Assembly (NCBI GenBank): GCA_033297075.1
Contig: MU858411.1
Location: 1-12,417 of the forward strand
Direction: 5' to 3'
Length of the DNA stretch: 12,417 bases
DNA from: Rhypophila decipiens
Taxonomy: Eukaryota; Ascomycota; Sordariomycetes; Sordariales; Naviculisporaceae
This document shows, piece after piece, positions 1 to 7,225 of this stretch (position 1 is its first letter; every line of letters starts with the position of its first letter). The notes under the pieces were generated by a model that saw only the letters and a program-made list of their open reading frames with translations, had not been told where the DNA came from and ran no database searches. Made by a program: the position numbers and the translations under genes.

Positions 1-427
1 TATATAGCCGGGTGGGGGCGGGTTTAGTATTGTTAAAAAGACGCCTTAGACGCGGCCAAAATCGGAGGAAAATTTCCCTCGAAACGATATTACACGATGC
101 AATCCAATATCGGCATGTTCACGAAATGGCAGGGCGCCACGCGGTCCGCTTCCACGGCGGATACCTTGGATTTGTCAATTTTAACATATGTGGGCATTAT
201 CTACGAAAACGAGGTCCCTTGTCACTCGGATGGTCTCGAATCGTACAGTTAAGCCCGACTAGAGGCGCGCGGGGCAACGCCGTCACACGTTCGGACGCAG
301 GATGATGAAGAAGAGGGAACTGCATTGCCATCCATTCGGTTTATCAGTGCGCCCTCCCAGCGAGCAAGCTTCAAGGGGGCACCAATAACCACCATCCCAT
401 CCTCAGAGATGACCAAGACCGTGGCCA
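1..427. other. Left-edge intergenic region, no gene seen
   Basis: No credible coding region, RNA gene or repeat was seen here. The longest open frame starts on GTG, has no recognisable motif and mixed codon use. The right part (about 300-427) would hold the 3' UTR of the xylanase transcribed leftward. The first 30 bases include a short G-rich run but with only three G tracts. Confidence 0.6.
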
Positions 428-1366
428 CTAGTTGTTATCCTGCCTCGAATTGGGCTCGTTCGGATAGGGCGGCTCAGTCGCGCCCTGCTCCACCACGGTG
501 ATGTGCGAATTGCCAGTAGAGCCGTACCCTTCGGTGCCCAGGATCATGTAATCAAAGGTGCCCAGCTTGCCGACGTACTGCTCGTATGCCTTCCTATAAG
601 TAGGAGCTGTGTCAGTCACAGGGTGAGATTTAGGGATTTCTGCACAGCTTACAGGTGGTTGGCGACTGTGATGGTTCCGCCGACTCGCTGGTTTTGCCTG
701 ATTGACCAGAACTGTTGGAAGGTCTTGGTTCCTTCGATGGAGGGCTGTGGGGCATATCTGTCAGGTTATGTCTTCTTGGAGAAGGATCTGGGAAAATACC
801 TGATTGGTCCGGGTGCTCTGGAAGAGATTGTACGTGCTGCCATCGCTGGTAATGCTGCCTTTGCGCTGGGCGTTGCTGGACGGGTTGTAGGAGCCGAAGG
901 ATTCCTGTGTGGGAGTTGTGAGTTAAGACATGATCGACAGCAAGACGGCATGATGGAAACTCACCACAATGTAGTACTCGATCAACGGGTTCCGCGTCCA
1001 CCCGTACAGGGCAAGATAGGAATTCTGGTTCCTGGCGTTCCAAGTACCGTTGTACACTACAACCTTGGGGCCGCCGGGGTTCCAGCCCTTGCCGCCGACC
1101 CAGTTTTGGACATTCTGCCAAGACGACTTGTACGTTCCGTTCAGGAGGTTGTTGTAGGTCACGGTGCCGCCGCCCTGCGTCCAGAACGAGTAGAAGTAGC
1201 CGCTGTGGAAGCCGAAACCGTCAATGTCGCTGCCCGCACCGAGACCGCGGCCCGATCGTTGGCGAGCCTCGAGCTGGGAGGAGGACTCGGCGCCGTGGAA
1301 TTTCTCGCCCCAGTTGGGGAGGGCCGTCACCGCCGAAGCGGCAAAGAGGAAGGAGGAGAACAGCAT
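428..1366 (-). CDS. GH11 endo-1,4-beta-xylanase, secreted, four exons
   Basis: Secreted enzyme that hydrolyses internal beta-1,4 bonds of xylan. Exons on the minus strand are 1366-965, 904-800, 744-653 and 593-428; introns are 905-964 (60 nt), 745-799 (55 nt) and 594-652 (59 nt), with GTGAGT, GTATTT and GTAAGC donors and branch-like TTAAC or CTGAC. Spliced length is 765 nt, 254 residues. Residues 1 to about 16 form a signal peptide ([15 protein letters not shown]), followed by a short pro-like segment to about residue 44. GH11 landmarks in order: GYFYSFW (57-62), WVGGKGW (89-95), [20 protein letters not shown] with nucleophile E130, thumb PSIEG (170-174), and GTEGY with acid/base E221. N88, before the second of these, is Asn, the type usually linked to neutral or alkaline pH optimum (Asp in acidic enzymes). 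There is no CBM1; instead a 20-residue polar C-terminal tail follows the last strand. Start context is good and a TATA box lies about 78 bp upstream. The family assignment is firm; exon joins are inferred from family alignment and splice signals. Confidence 0.95.
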
Positions 1367-1443
1367 CGTGAAGAACTCCGATGCGAGTGAAACTGGTGGT
1401 GGTTAGTAGTCACCTAGTATTCTCATTTGGGCGATGTGGGAAA

Positions 1444-1449
1444 TATATA
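1444..1449 (-). promoter_or_regulatory. Probable TATA box of the xylanase
   Basis: TATATA inside an AT-rich stretch about 78 bp upstream of the xylanase ATG, which would place the transcription start roughly 30 bp downstream and leave a 5' leader of about 50 nt. This is a normal arrangement for a highly inducible fungal hydrolase gene. Position and sequence are seen; function is inferred. Confidence 0.45.
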
Positions 1450-1581
1450 ACTTTAATTTTTGTTGCCCCCTTCTTTTTTCAATTTTGCCGGTTGGTCACA
1501 TGCGATCCGCTCAGCCGACTCATTATATGAAGAAGCTGCGGATAAAACTGGGCTTGGTGTCTTCAATCTACACATCCCAAT

Positions 1582-1619
1582 CCGGGGGGCGGAATCCACT
1601 GGTGCGCATAATGCTGGGG
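1582..1619 (+). promoter_or_regulatory. Two CreA-type (SYGGRG) sites upstream of the xylanase
   Basis: CCGGGG at 1582-1587 and CTGGGG at 1614-1619 both match SYGGRG, the binding consensus of the carbon catabolite repressor CreA/CRE1. They lie about 220 to 250 bp upstream of the xylanase start, 32 bp apart start to start. Pairs of such sites are typical of repressible xylanase promoters. The motif is short, so chance matches are likely in any kilobase; the pairing and position raise it only moderately. Confidence 0.35.
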
Positions 1620-2285
1620 ATCGAACTAATATATCCGTACGCGCCCAGGTTTGTTCGCCGTGGTTAAATTGCGTCAACACCCCCTTTTGGGGGGTTGTCT
1701 GTTGTCGAGTATCTATGTCTTGGTCAAATGGCATCAGCACGACGCTCCCATGTCGACATTCCGTGCCGATATTGGTATCAAAGTGCCCAGCACGTGGTGT
1801 ACACACCGTATACTATATAAAGTTGTATCAACAGTGGCCCCCCATCTATTTGCATCTGCCCTTTTTTTGCCGCTGCATCCCCACATCCTGGGCACTACCA
1901 GAGCTTCGTCCCGACAGGTTAGAAGAGTGCGGGGTGCGTCTTGCTCAGGCGTTTACGTTACACTAGACTCAGGGCAAAAGAGACAGCTGTACTCCGTACC
2001 TTTAAATCACCACTCGTGCCCCAGATGAACGTAAAGATGACGGATTCTTTTCTGGAGACTGCCCTGGGGATACCATTATGCAGCCAGTCCTGCCCACACG
2101 CACGATGAAACAAAGGACGTACGGGGCGTTGACAGCCATCGCTAGATAAGAGAAGTCTTTGCAGGGATGGCTTGGCAGGTTATTTAGGACGTTTTCGCGG
2201 CTGCAGAAGTATTGAAGATATTTTCCTGGGAGTGTTGATGGTCGCGGGTAGCCATATAATATGTTTTCGACCCCTGAAATCTTAA

Positions 2286-2361
2286 TTGTCCGGACAACCG
2301 GACCTTTATCTCCGGCCAGTCATGTTTCTTTGTCGCCGGAGTCGGCAATAATTACATCCGG
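2286..2361. promoter_or_regulatory. Cluster of five CCGG cores, including a 12-bp palindrome
   Basis: CCGG cores occur at 2290, 2298, 2312, 2336 and 2358, that is five in 72 bp in an otherwise AT-rich stretch 160 to 230 bp upstream of the GFA-domain gene. The first sits in the perfect palindrome TTGTCCGGACAA (2286-2297). CGG/CCG triplets in this spacing resemble sites for Zn2Cys6 transcription factors. Binding is inferred, not shown. Confidence 0.3.
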
Positions 2362-2393
2362 CTTACAGGTACACCATACAACTGTACATGGAG

Positions 2394-2421
2394 ATGCGGG
2401 GATTTGGAGAACTCCCCGCAT
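2394..2421. repeat. Inverted repeat with 9-bp arms and 10-nt loop
   Basis: ATGCGGGGA at 2394-2402 is the exact reverse complement of TCCCCGCAT at 2413-2421, with a 10-nt spacer. It lies 100 to 127 bp upstream of the GFA-domain start, so it is either in the promoter or in the 5' leader, where the RNA could fold as a hairpin. Each arm contains GCGGGG, a match to the CreA consensus SYGGRG, so it can also be read as two CreA sites in opposite orientation. Confidence 0.6.
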
Positions 2422-2520
2422 GACGCAGTGGTTAACATAACGGACCTCATCGTCCACAGCAGATTCACGCTGGCATTCACCGCCATTCGACGACAACGGC
2501 CGTGATCGACCACAGCCAAA

Positions 2521-3849
2521 ATGGACCTCCCGGCTGAGCTCCCGACCTCACACCTAACCCTCACGGCGCAATGCTACTGCAAATCCGTACACTTCACAAT
2601 CGCGGTTCCAGCTTCGGCCCTGCCCTTGCCAGTCCACCTCTGCCACTGCCATATTTGTCGGTACACACACGGGACACCATGTATCTTTCACGCGCCTCTG
2701 CCCAAGGGAATTGCTCCCGAGTTCATCTCCCCTTCAACGCTGGAGGCATCGTTGACAGGGTATGAACACGGCCAAGCGGCATCCACCCGCTACTTTTGCT
2801 CAAGTTGCGGGTGCCATATCGGTGATCGGGACGTTCCAGATCCAAAGGCAGAGTCCGCTTCTTCCGACGACTATCCAACTTTACACCTAGAATGGCGTGT
2901 CGCAACTTCGATTTTCTCCCTCCCAGATATCAGCTCGTCAGGACCTGAGAGTGACTCGAAACGGCCAGTACTCACAATGTCCTCCATCTTCCAAATCCGC
3001 TCCCACGTCTTTGCCAACCCCCAATCCAGCCCGAATGGTCTATACAACTGGCTCCCGTCAATCGATTCCCGACCATTACACATCTGGAATCCACCCCCGG
3101 ACTCACCTGACTTTATAGTCCCGCCTCCGTCAGCTCCAGGCCCTTGGACCAACTCCAAAGGCGAAGACGTCCTCCAAGCAGAATGTCACTGCTCCGGCGT
3201 ATCTTTCGCCATCCCTCGACCATGGACGATCCTCCTCGACCCTTCTCTCCCAGACGGCTTCAAAGACTTGATTAAAACGTACCTCCCGCCAGCTTCTCCA
3301 TACGACAAGGACAATAAACGGGAGTCTGGGGAGTTACAACGAGACACAAACAAATGGTCCGGCCTCCTCGACCTCTGCGACGACTGCCGCCTCGTGGACG
3401 GAACCCACGTGATAGGCTGGACGTTTGTCCCACTCCACGCCCTCGAACCACAAATCAAATCCGATCTGAAACACGGAACCCTCAAAACATTCGAATCCTC
3501 GCCTGGTGTTCTCCGAGCATTTTGTTCAGTCTGCGGTGCGACGGTATTCTTCCTTCACACCAAGGATAGAGTCTGGCGGCCTGACGACTCTGGTAGCAAG
3601 CACGAGGGGGTCTGGGATGGTACCGGGGAAGACCCATATCCATACATGATAGTTGACGTTGCGACGGGGATTCTCCGCGCGCCCGGGGGTGTTGCTGCCG
3701 AGGATTGGTTGACGTGGCGCACTGCTCGGTTGGCATGGCAGGCTAGCGGCGAGGAATATGATTCTTCTTTTGCAAAGAGTTTGGAACGTGGGTTTGCTGA
3801 GTGGGGAGCCAAGACGCATGGGAAGGCTATCGACTTTTCGATAGCCTAG
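2521..3849 (+). CDS. Tandem GFA/CENP-V (DUF636) domain protein
   Basis: Intronless, 442 residues, start in a strong context (AAAATGG). It contains two Mss4-like zinc folds of the glutathione-dependent formaldehyde-activating enzyme (GFA)/CENP-V family. Domain 1 (about 12-185) has the full set: C18-x-C20, C41-x-C43-x2-C46 and C93-x2-C96. Domain 2 (about 217-390) has C222-x-C224, C286-x2-C289 and C335-x2-C338; the first cysteine of the middle cluster is replaced by D284. In the family one cysteine set holds a structural zinc and the CxCxxC set the catalytic zinc. A proline-rich linker (about 190-212) joins the domains and a basic/aromatic C-terminal tail follows. Such two-domain proteins are common in filamentous fungi and mostly of unknown function, so a role in formaldehyde-glutathione chemistry is not assured. 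No signal peptide or membrane segment; probably cytosolic. It diverges from the xylanase and converges with the membrane protein gene. The last 250 nt switch to G/T-ending codons. Confidence 0.9.
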   Translation: MDLPAELPTSHLTLTAQCYCKSVHFTIAVPASALPLPVHLCHCHICRYTHGTPCIFHAPLPKGIAPEFISPSTLEASLTGYEHGQAASTRYFCSSCGCHIGDRDVPDPKAESASSDDYPTLHLEWRVATSIFSLPDISSSGPESDSKRPVLTMSSIFQIRSHVFANPQSSPNGLYNWLPSIDSRPLHIWNPPPDSPDFIVPPPSAPGPWTNSKGEDVLQAECHCSGVSFAIPRPWTILLDPSLPDGFKDLIKTYLPPASPYDKDNKRESGELQRDTNKWSGLLDLCDDCRLVDGTHVIGWTFVPLHALEPQIKSDLKHGTLKTFESSPGVLRAFCSVCGATVFFLHTKDRVWRPDDSGSKHEGVWDGTGEDPYPYMIVDVATGILRAPGGVAAEDWLTWRTARLAWQASGEEYDSSFAKSLERGFAEWGAKTHGKAIDFSIA

Positions 3850-4435
3850 TCTGATGGATTGATAAATGAATGAGACTAGTAGTTTACGCCTTGAACCTGT
3901 GATGGCTGTGATATGGTCTTAGTTTCTGGCGTTCTAATGATGGCCAAAAGAGGAGAATGCAAATGGGGTATTTGATGCTGATCCGTCCGTCTAACGCCCA
4001 ACCGCTCTGATTCCATGACTGAGCCTCAGTCTTTTAAACACTCCACAATATGCACCATCTATAGAACAATAACACAAGTCCGCCAGTGATGGACCAGAAC
4101 AATGATGTTTCGCCACTCAAAGAGATTGAAGATGAAATAGAGGAGAAACTACCTAGACAATCGTAACAAAAGGAACAACGTCCAGTAAATATATTATAAC
4201 AAGTCTCCAACAACAGAACCTGCAAGCCATCACGGCATGACCCCATTAACTTCACCTCATAGAAACCGCCCAGATCCCCCAGTGAATAGCCACAAGCAAA
4301 AGAACATGGGCCCGGAAAAACACAAGGTACACGAGTCCTCTTCATATAACCACTAAACGCCCTCTTCACCTTTTCATTTTCTCATCCCACCCAAAACATA
4401 CATACACCATTACACCCCAAACGCAAATTCAAAGA
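3850..4435. other. Convergent 3' region, no gene seen
   Basis: Between the stops of two converging genes. It is AT-rich, without a motif-bearing ORF on either strand; a 111-codon minus-strand frame at 4034-4369 has low-complexity Ser/Cys/Phe content and no recognisable features. The region probably holds both 3' UTRs and polyadenylation sites. No RNA gene or repeat was seen. Confidence 0.55.
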
Positions 4436-4939
4436 TTAGGACAATCCGCCAGGCCGGGGTAATGCGCCGGCGAGTCCCACAACTGGCCCTCCCCCTCCCG
4501 CCTCTCCCTCTTCCCGCCGTCTGGGCAGCTCCAACAGCTCAATCTCCTCCTCTTCCCTCTCCGACACCTCATGATGATACGCACCATGGTGCGTCGTGGC
4601 CTGGACATGATTCGCCACCATCGCTGGCACCACCACCTCGGGAACCGGCGGTGGCGGATCGAGCGAGTACGGCGGAGGCGGCGGGACAAACTCGGACCGA
4701 TCCACCGGGCGAGGGGAACCGCCACCACGGTGCTGCTGCCAGAGCTTGGCCAGCGCAAAGGCCAGCAGCGCCGTTCCGATCGCGCTGCAGACTACGGCCA
4801 GGACGATCACCTGGGGAGAGGTCCCCCCGCTGGGTGCCGCGTGGTCGCCTGTCCCAAACCAGCTTGGGTCGAGGTTTGGGTCTGGGCCGGCACGGGCGCC
4901 GACGAAGCTCTGAGCCGAAGTTATGTTGAGGCTGGGCAT
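4436..4939 (-). CDS. Hypothetical single-pass membrane protein with PPPY tail
   Basis: 167 residues, not recognised as a member of a named family. The ATG has A at -3 (AAAATG) and a pyrimidine-rich leader. Residues 1-43 are polar with one N-glycosylation sequon (NIT, 5-7) and no signal peptide. Residues 44-65 form one clear hydrophobic segment, followed by K-x-W-x-x-x-R, which by the positive-inside rule suggests N-out/C-in topology. The tail has two proline runs, PPPPPY (86-91, containing the PPxY motif bound by WW domains such as those of Rsp5-type ubiquitin ligases) and DPPPPVPE (94-101), a His-rich patch (117-123), an acidic run (127-138) and a Gly-rich end. This suggests an adaptor or surface sensor role, by inference only. 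The DNA here is very GC-rich, so other frames are also open; this one is preferred because of the membrane segment, start context and tail composition. Confidence 0.6.
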   Translation of the reverse strand: MPSLNITSAQSFVGARAGPDPNLDPSWFGTGDHAAPSGGTSPQVIVLAVVCSAIGTALLAFALAKLWQQHRGGGSPRPVDRSEFVPPPPPYSLDPPPPVPEVVVPAMVANHVQATTHHGAYHHEVSEREEEEIELLELPRRREEGEAGGGGPVVGLAGALPRPGGLS

Positions 4940-5473
4940 TTTGGACTAGTGCATGTGTGAAGTAGTGTTAGCCTCTTGCTTGGTCTTGTGAAGTCGAAAG
5001 GTTCAAGTGTTGACTGGTAAAAGAATGGGCGAGATGAAGTGGGCAAGACAGAGAGATCAGAAGAATAAAGACAAAGGCCTATACTTGCGTAAATAGGGAC
5101 TGTTCGAATTGTTTTGAAATCAGGTTTGTTTGGCTCTTTGAATATGTGCCGGCAGTGTTGCAGGCTGAACAACGATTGATTGATTGTGGAGGGCTGAAAA
5201 GAAAGCTCTGTTGTCGTCGGTGATAGAGATGAATAGAAGAAGGGTGTCAAGTCGGATGATTTCGTTACAAGGAGATATTTGATTGCCAAAGGCTCGAGGG
5301 ATGAATGATGATTCAATTAAGGGGTAGATGAGATAGGCGGTTGTGGTGATGGAATATTCGTGCACACGCTCCGATTGTACTGGTGAGAGAGCAGTCGATG
5401 GTCAAAGACGCAGGATAGACGACAGGCTGGCCAACGGAGTAAAGGATTGACGGGAAAGGGCTGTTCGGATACT

Positions 5474-5491
5474 GAGAGAGAGAGAGAGAGA
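5474..5491. repeat. (GA)9 microsatellite
   Basis: Eighteen bases of uninterrupted GA dinucleotide. Read in the direction of the minus-strand membrane protein gene it is a (TC)9 tract about 540 bp upstream of that start. Such tracts are common in fungal promoters and leaders; it may also simply be a polymorphic simple repeat. Confidence 0.85.
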
Positions 5492-6214
5492 TCTGCCTGG
5501 TGGCCTTTGCTGTGTCTGCTGCGATGAGCTTGGTGAATTGGTATCGAGCTGGTGAACGAGAAAACTCGAAGAATTGGTGCACGATGTTGGTGTTGTAGAG
5601 GGGTTGGTGCAGGCTGGACGCGAAAAATGGACCTTTTCTAATAAACGCGGTTGTGCGGTGTCTGGTGGTGGGCGAGAACGAGACTAGATGGAACGGTCAA
5701 CACGAGAGTCGAGACTAGCCAGGGCTAACCATCCCAACTGCCAGTCCTACTGGATTTTACGAGATGATTGAAGGACTGCAGGCCTGGTTCCTCTTCGGTC
5801 TTCAGTAATTGATGTTTTCTACAGAATCCTCCCCCTAGCAGATTTGGTCTCCACTAAAAGGTTTCGTTTGCCTTTTCTTTGACATCTGCCAGTGCCATTC
5901 CAAAGTTTTTCTTGAGGAGTAACGGCAGGGAAATAAACAATTCTTTATGATATCCTGGGAGATGTGCCCACCGGGATAGAAAGACGGCAGAAATAGCAGA
6001 ACCCGGAAGGAAAGATTGTTGGCCATCGAGAGGGGGAGCTGTTGACAGCCCTCCCCTTGGATGACCAAGATGCCAATCAACCTTTTTAGAACTTGGTGTG
6101 ACTTGAAGTCCCAATGAGTTCCAAGACGCAGTGTGATTGCTTTGATTGTGCCTGATGACCAAGGAGCAATATGCCGTAATGATCTTCTACCTAGTATCCT
6201 AGGTTCAGGGGTCC

Positions 6215-6300
6215 AAGTCGACTCAGGTATGCACCACTTTTGAGTTAAGTTGACTTATACAAGGCTAAATTGACTTGAAGAATAATTGAATTCACTTGAG
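6215..6300. repeat. Cluster of AAGTYRACTT-like short motifs
   Basis: Four related decamers occur within about 85 bp: AAGTCGACTC (6215), AAGTTGACTT (6247), AAATTGACTT (6267) and GAATTCACTT (6288). Related sequences lie nearby, GACTTGAAGTC (6100-6110, a perfect interrupted palindrome) and CAAGTCAAGTGAC (6429). Spacing is uneven (about 20 to 32 bp), so this is not a clean tandem repeat. It could be a regulatory cluster or a decayed repeat. Confidence 0.3.
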
Positions 6301-6382
6301 CTGATCCGCTTGGGGAATTTGAGCGGCCAAAAAGGGGTAACAATGAAGTAATTCCCAGGCTTGAGGCAGTATAGTTTACACC

Positions 6383-6398
6383 AGGGTTAGGGTTGGGG
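6383..6398 (+). repeat. Short interstitial telomere-like motif
   Basis: AGGGTTAGGGTTGGGG contains one complete TTAGGG unit, the usual telomere repeat of filamentous fungi, plus partial flanking units. It is far too short to be a telomere. It may be chance, a Tbf1-like factor site, or a relic of telomere addition. Confidence 0.4.
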
Positions 6399-7225
6399 AT
6401 CTTGGCTCCACGAGGATTAACTAGCGTTCAAGTCAAGTGACATCCATATGTGCTGCCGTTGTAAAACTATCATGCCGTGAGCAAGGCTGCAGCTACGTCT
6501 TCTGCTTCTGTTTTCGTATTATATCAGGAGCTGAGAGGACTCAAACCAGCTTTTTCCGTTCCCCTTGGTGGTTGTTGTTGATGATTGAAGTGGTGGAGCT
6601 GCAGGGAACCCCTGTCTTGTCACTTCCAGTGGCTTGGCGCATCGGGTCCCACCGTCCAAGGGTGCCAAATTGTTATCTGTTAGCAGGTAAGTCGACCTCG
6701 GCCTTATCTGTGTGGACATAGACACAACTCACTAACATCGGTTATCTGGCCTACGGTTCGGCTTCCCCAGCCGGCTCCATTACCAAAATGCCGGCTTCCA
6801 CGTTGTCAACGTCGCGTGAGTTGCAAGAACCACGGGCCGTTAACGGTCGGATCCGATTTCGAGCTCACCAAACTCGACGATGGGTCATGCCGGGATGATT
6901 CCATTCGACGTGCTGCGCGTTGCCCCTCTTCCAAACGACGCCACATTGGTCGCTTCAACAGGCCAATTCCGATGGCGGACTCAGCTGAACAAATATGCCT
7001 GGAGCCATGCACCGAATCTGCCTTGGTGGTGTACCTGCACGTGGGCGCCCGCTGGAACAGCAAAACAGCCACGCGTGATGGAGCTCCCGGTCCTTGACAT
7101 TCCAGGCATGTGGAAGATAACCAGGCTCTGAGACATTTGGGCTCCAAAAGCTTTCCTCCTCACACTGCCTGCTTCTTTACACATGCCTCTAGATCTTCCG
7201 AGTCCCTGCCCACCACGATACCACC

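Larger units (their letters stand above)
1367..2520. promoter_or_regulatory. Divergent intergenic promoter region
   Basis: This 1.15 kb spacer separates two genes that diverge, the xylanase (minus) and the GFA-domain gene (plus), so it must hold both promoters. It is AT-richer than the genes and has no credible ORF. No GGCTAAA-type XlnR site was seen, only looser GGCAAA sequences (complement at 1484-1489 and 1866-1871, direct near 1973). A plus-strand TATATAAAG lies near 1815-1822 but is about 700 bp from the next start, so its role is unclear. Confidence 0.6.
4940..7225. other. Long intergenic region between divergent genes
   Basis: 2.3 kb with no convincing coding region. The left part (4940 to about 5300) is the presumed 5' leader and promoter of the minus-strand membrane protein, pyrimidine-rich when read in its direction. 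The middle holds a GA microsatellite, a group of AAGTYRACTT-like motifs and a telomere-like motif. The right part (about 6680-6870) has two consensus-like introns without a convincing ORF. The 75 nt before 7226 are a C/T-rich leader for the RBR gene. No transposon ends or RNA genes were seen. Confidence 0.55.

Noticed and set aside
12..305. 97-codon frame at the left edge
   Set aside because: Begins on GTG, not used as a normal start in fungi, and shows no motif or coding bias.
503..1390. 295-codon plus-strand open frame across the xylanase locus
   Set aside because: It is the antisense shadow of the GH11 gene, whose catalytic motifs and introns are clear on the minus strand.
1611..1630. Minus-strand TTCGATCC resembling a tRNA B box
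   Set aside because: The flanking bases cannot form the 5-bp T stem (ATTAG against CCCAG) and no matching acceptor stem was found.
4462..4960. Plus-strand Pro/Arg-rich open frames opposite the membrane protein
   Set aside because: They arise from high GC content; they lack a membrane segment, motif or good start, while the minus-strand frame has these.
4921..5582. Minus-strand open frames of 131 and 89 codons upstream of the membrane protein
   Set aside because: Low-complexity Ser/Thr/Leu content fits a pyrimidine-rich leader; no domain or splice link to the membrane protein was found.
5835..6162. Two overlapping minus-strand frames of 81 and 102 codons
   Set aside because: No recognisable motif, mixed codon use, and neither frame is favoured over the other.
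6437..7131. Plus-strand frames of 94, 93 and 83 codons before the RBR gene
   Set aside because: Joining them through the intron-like segments gives no recognisable protein: one join hits a stop soon after and another needs a start that is absent. Kept only as a splice-signal finding.
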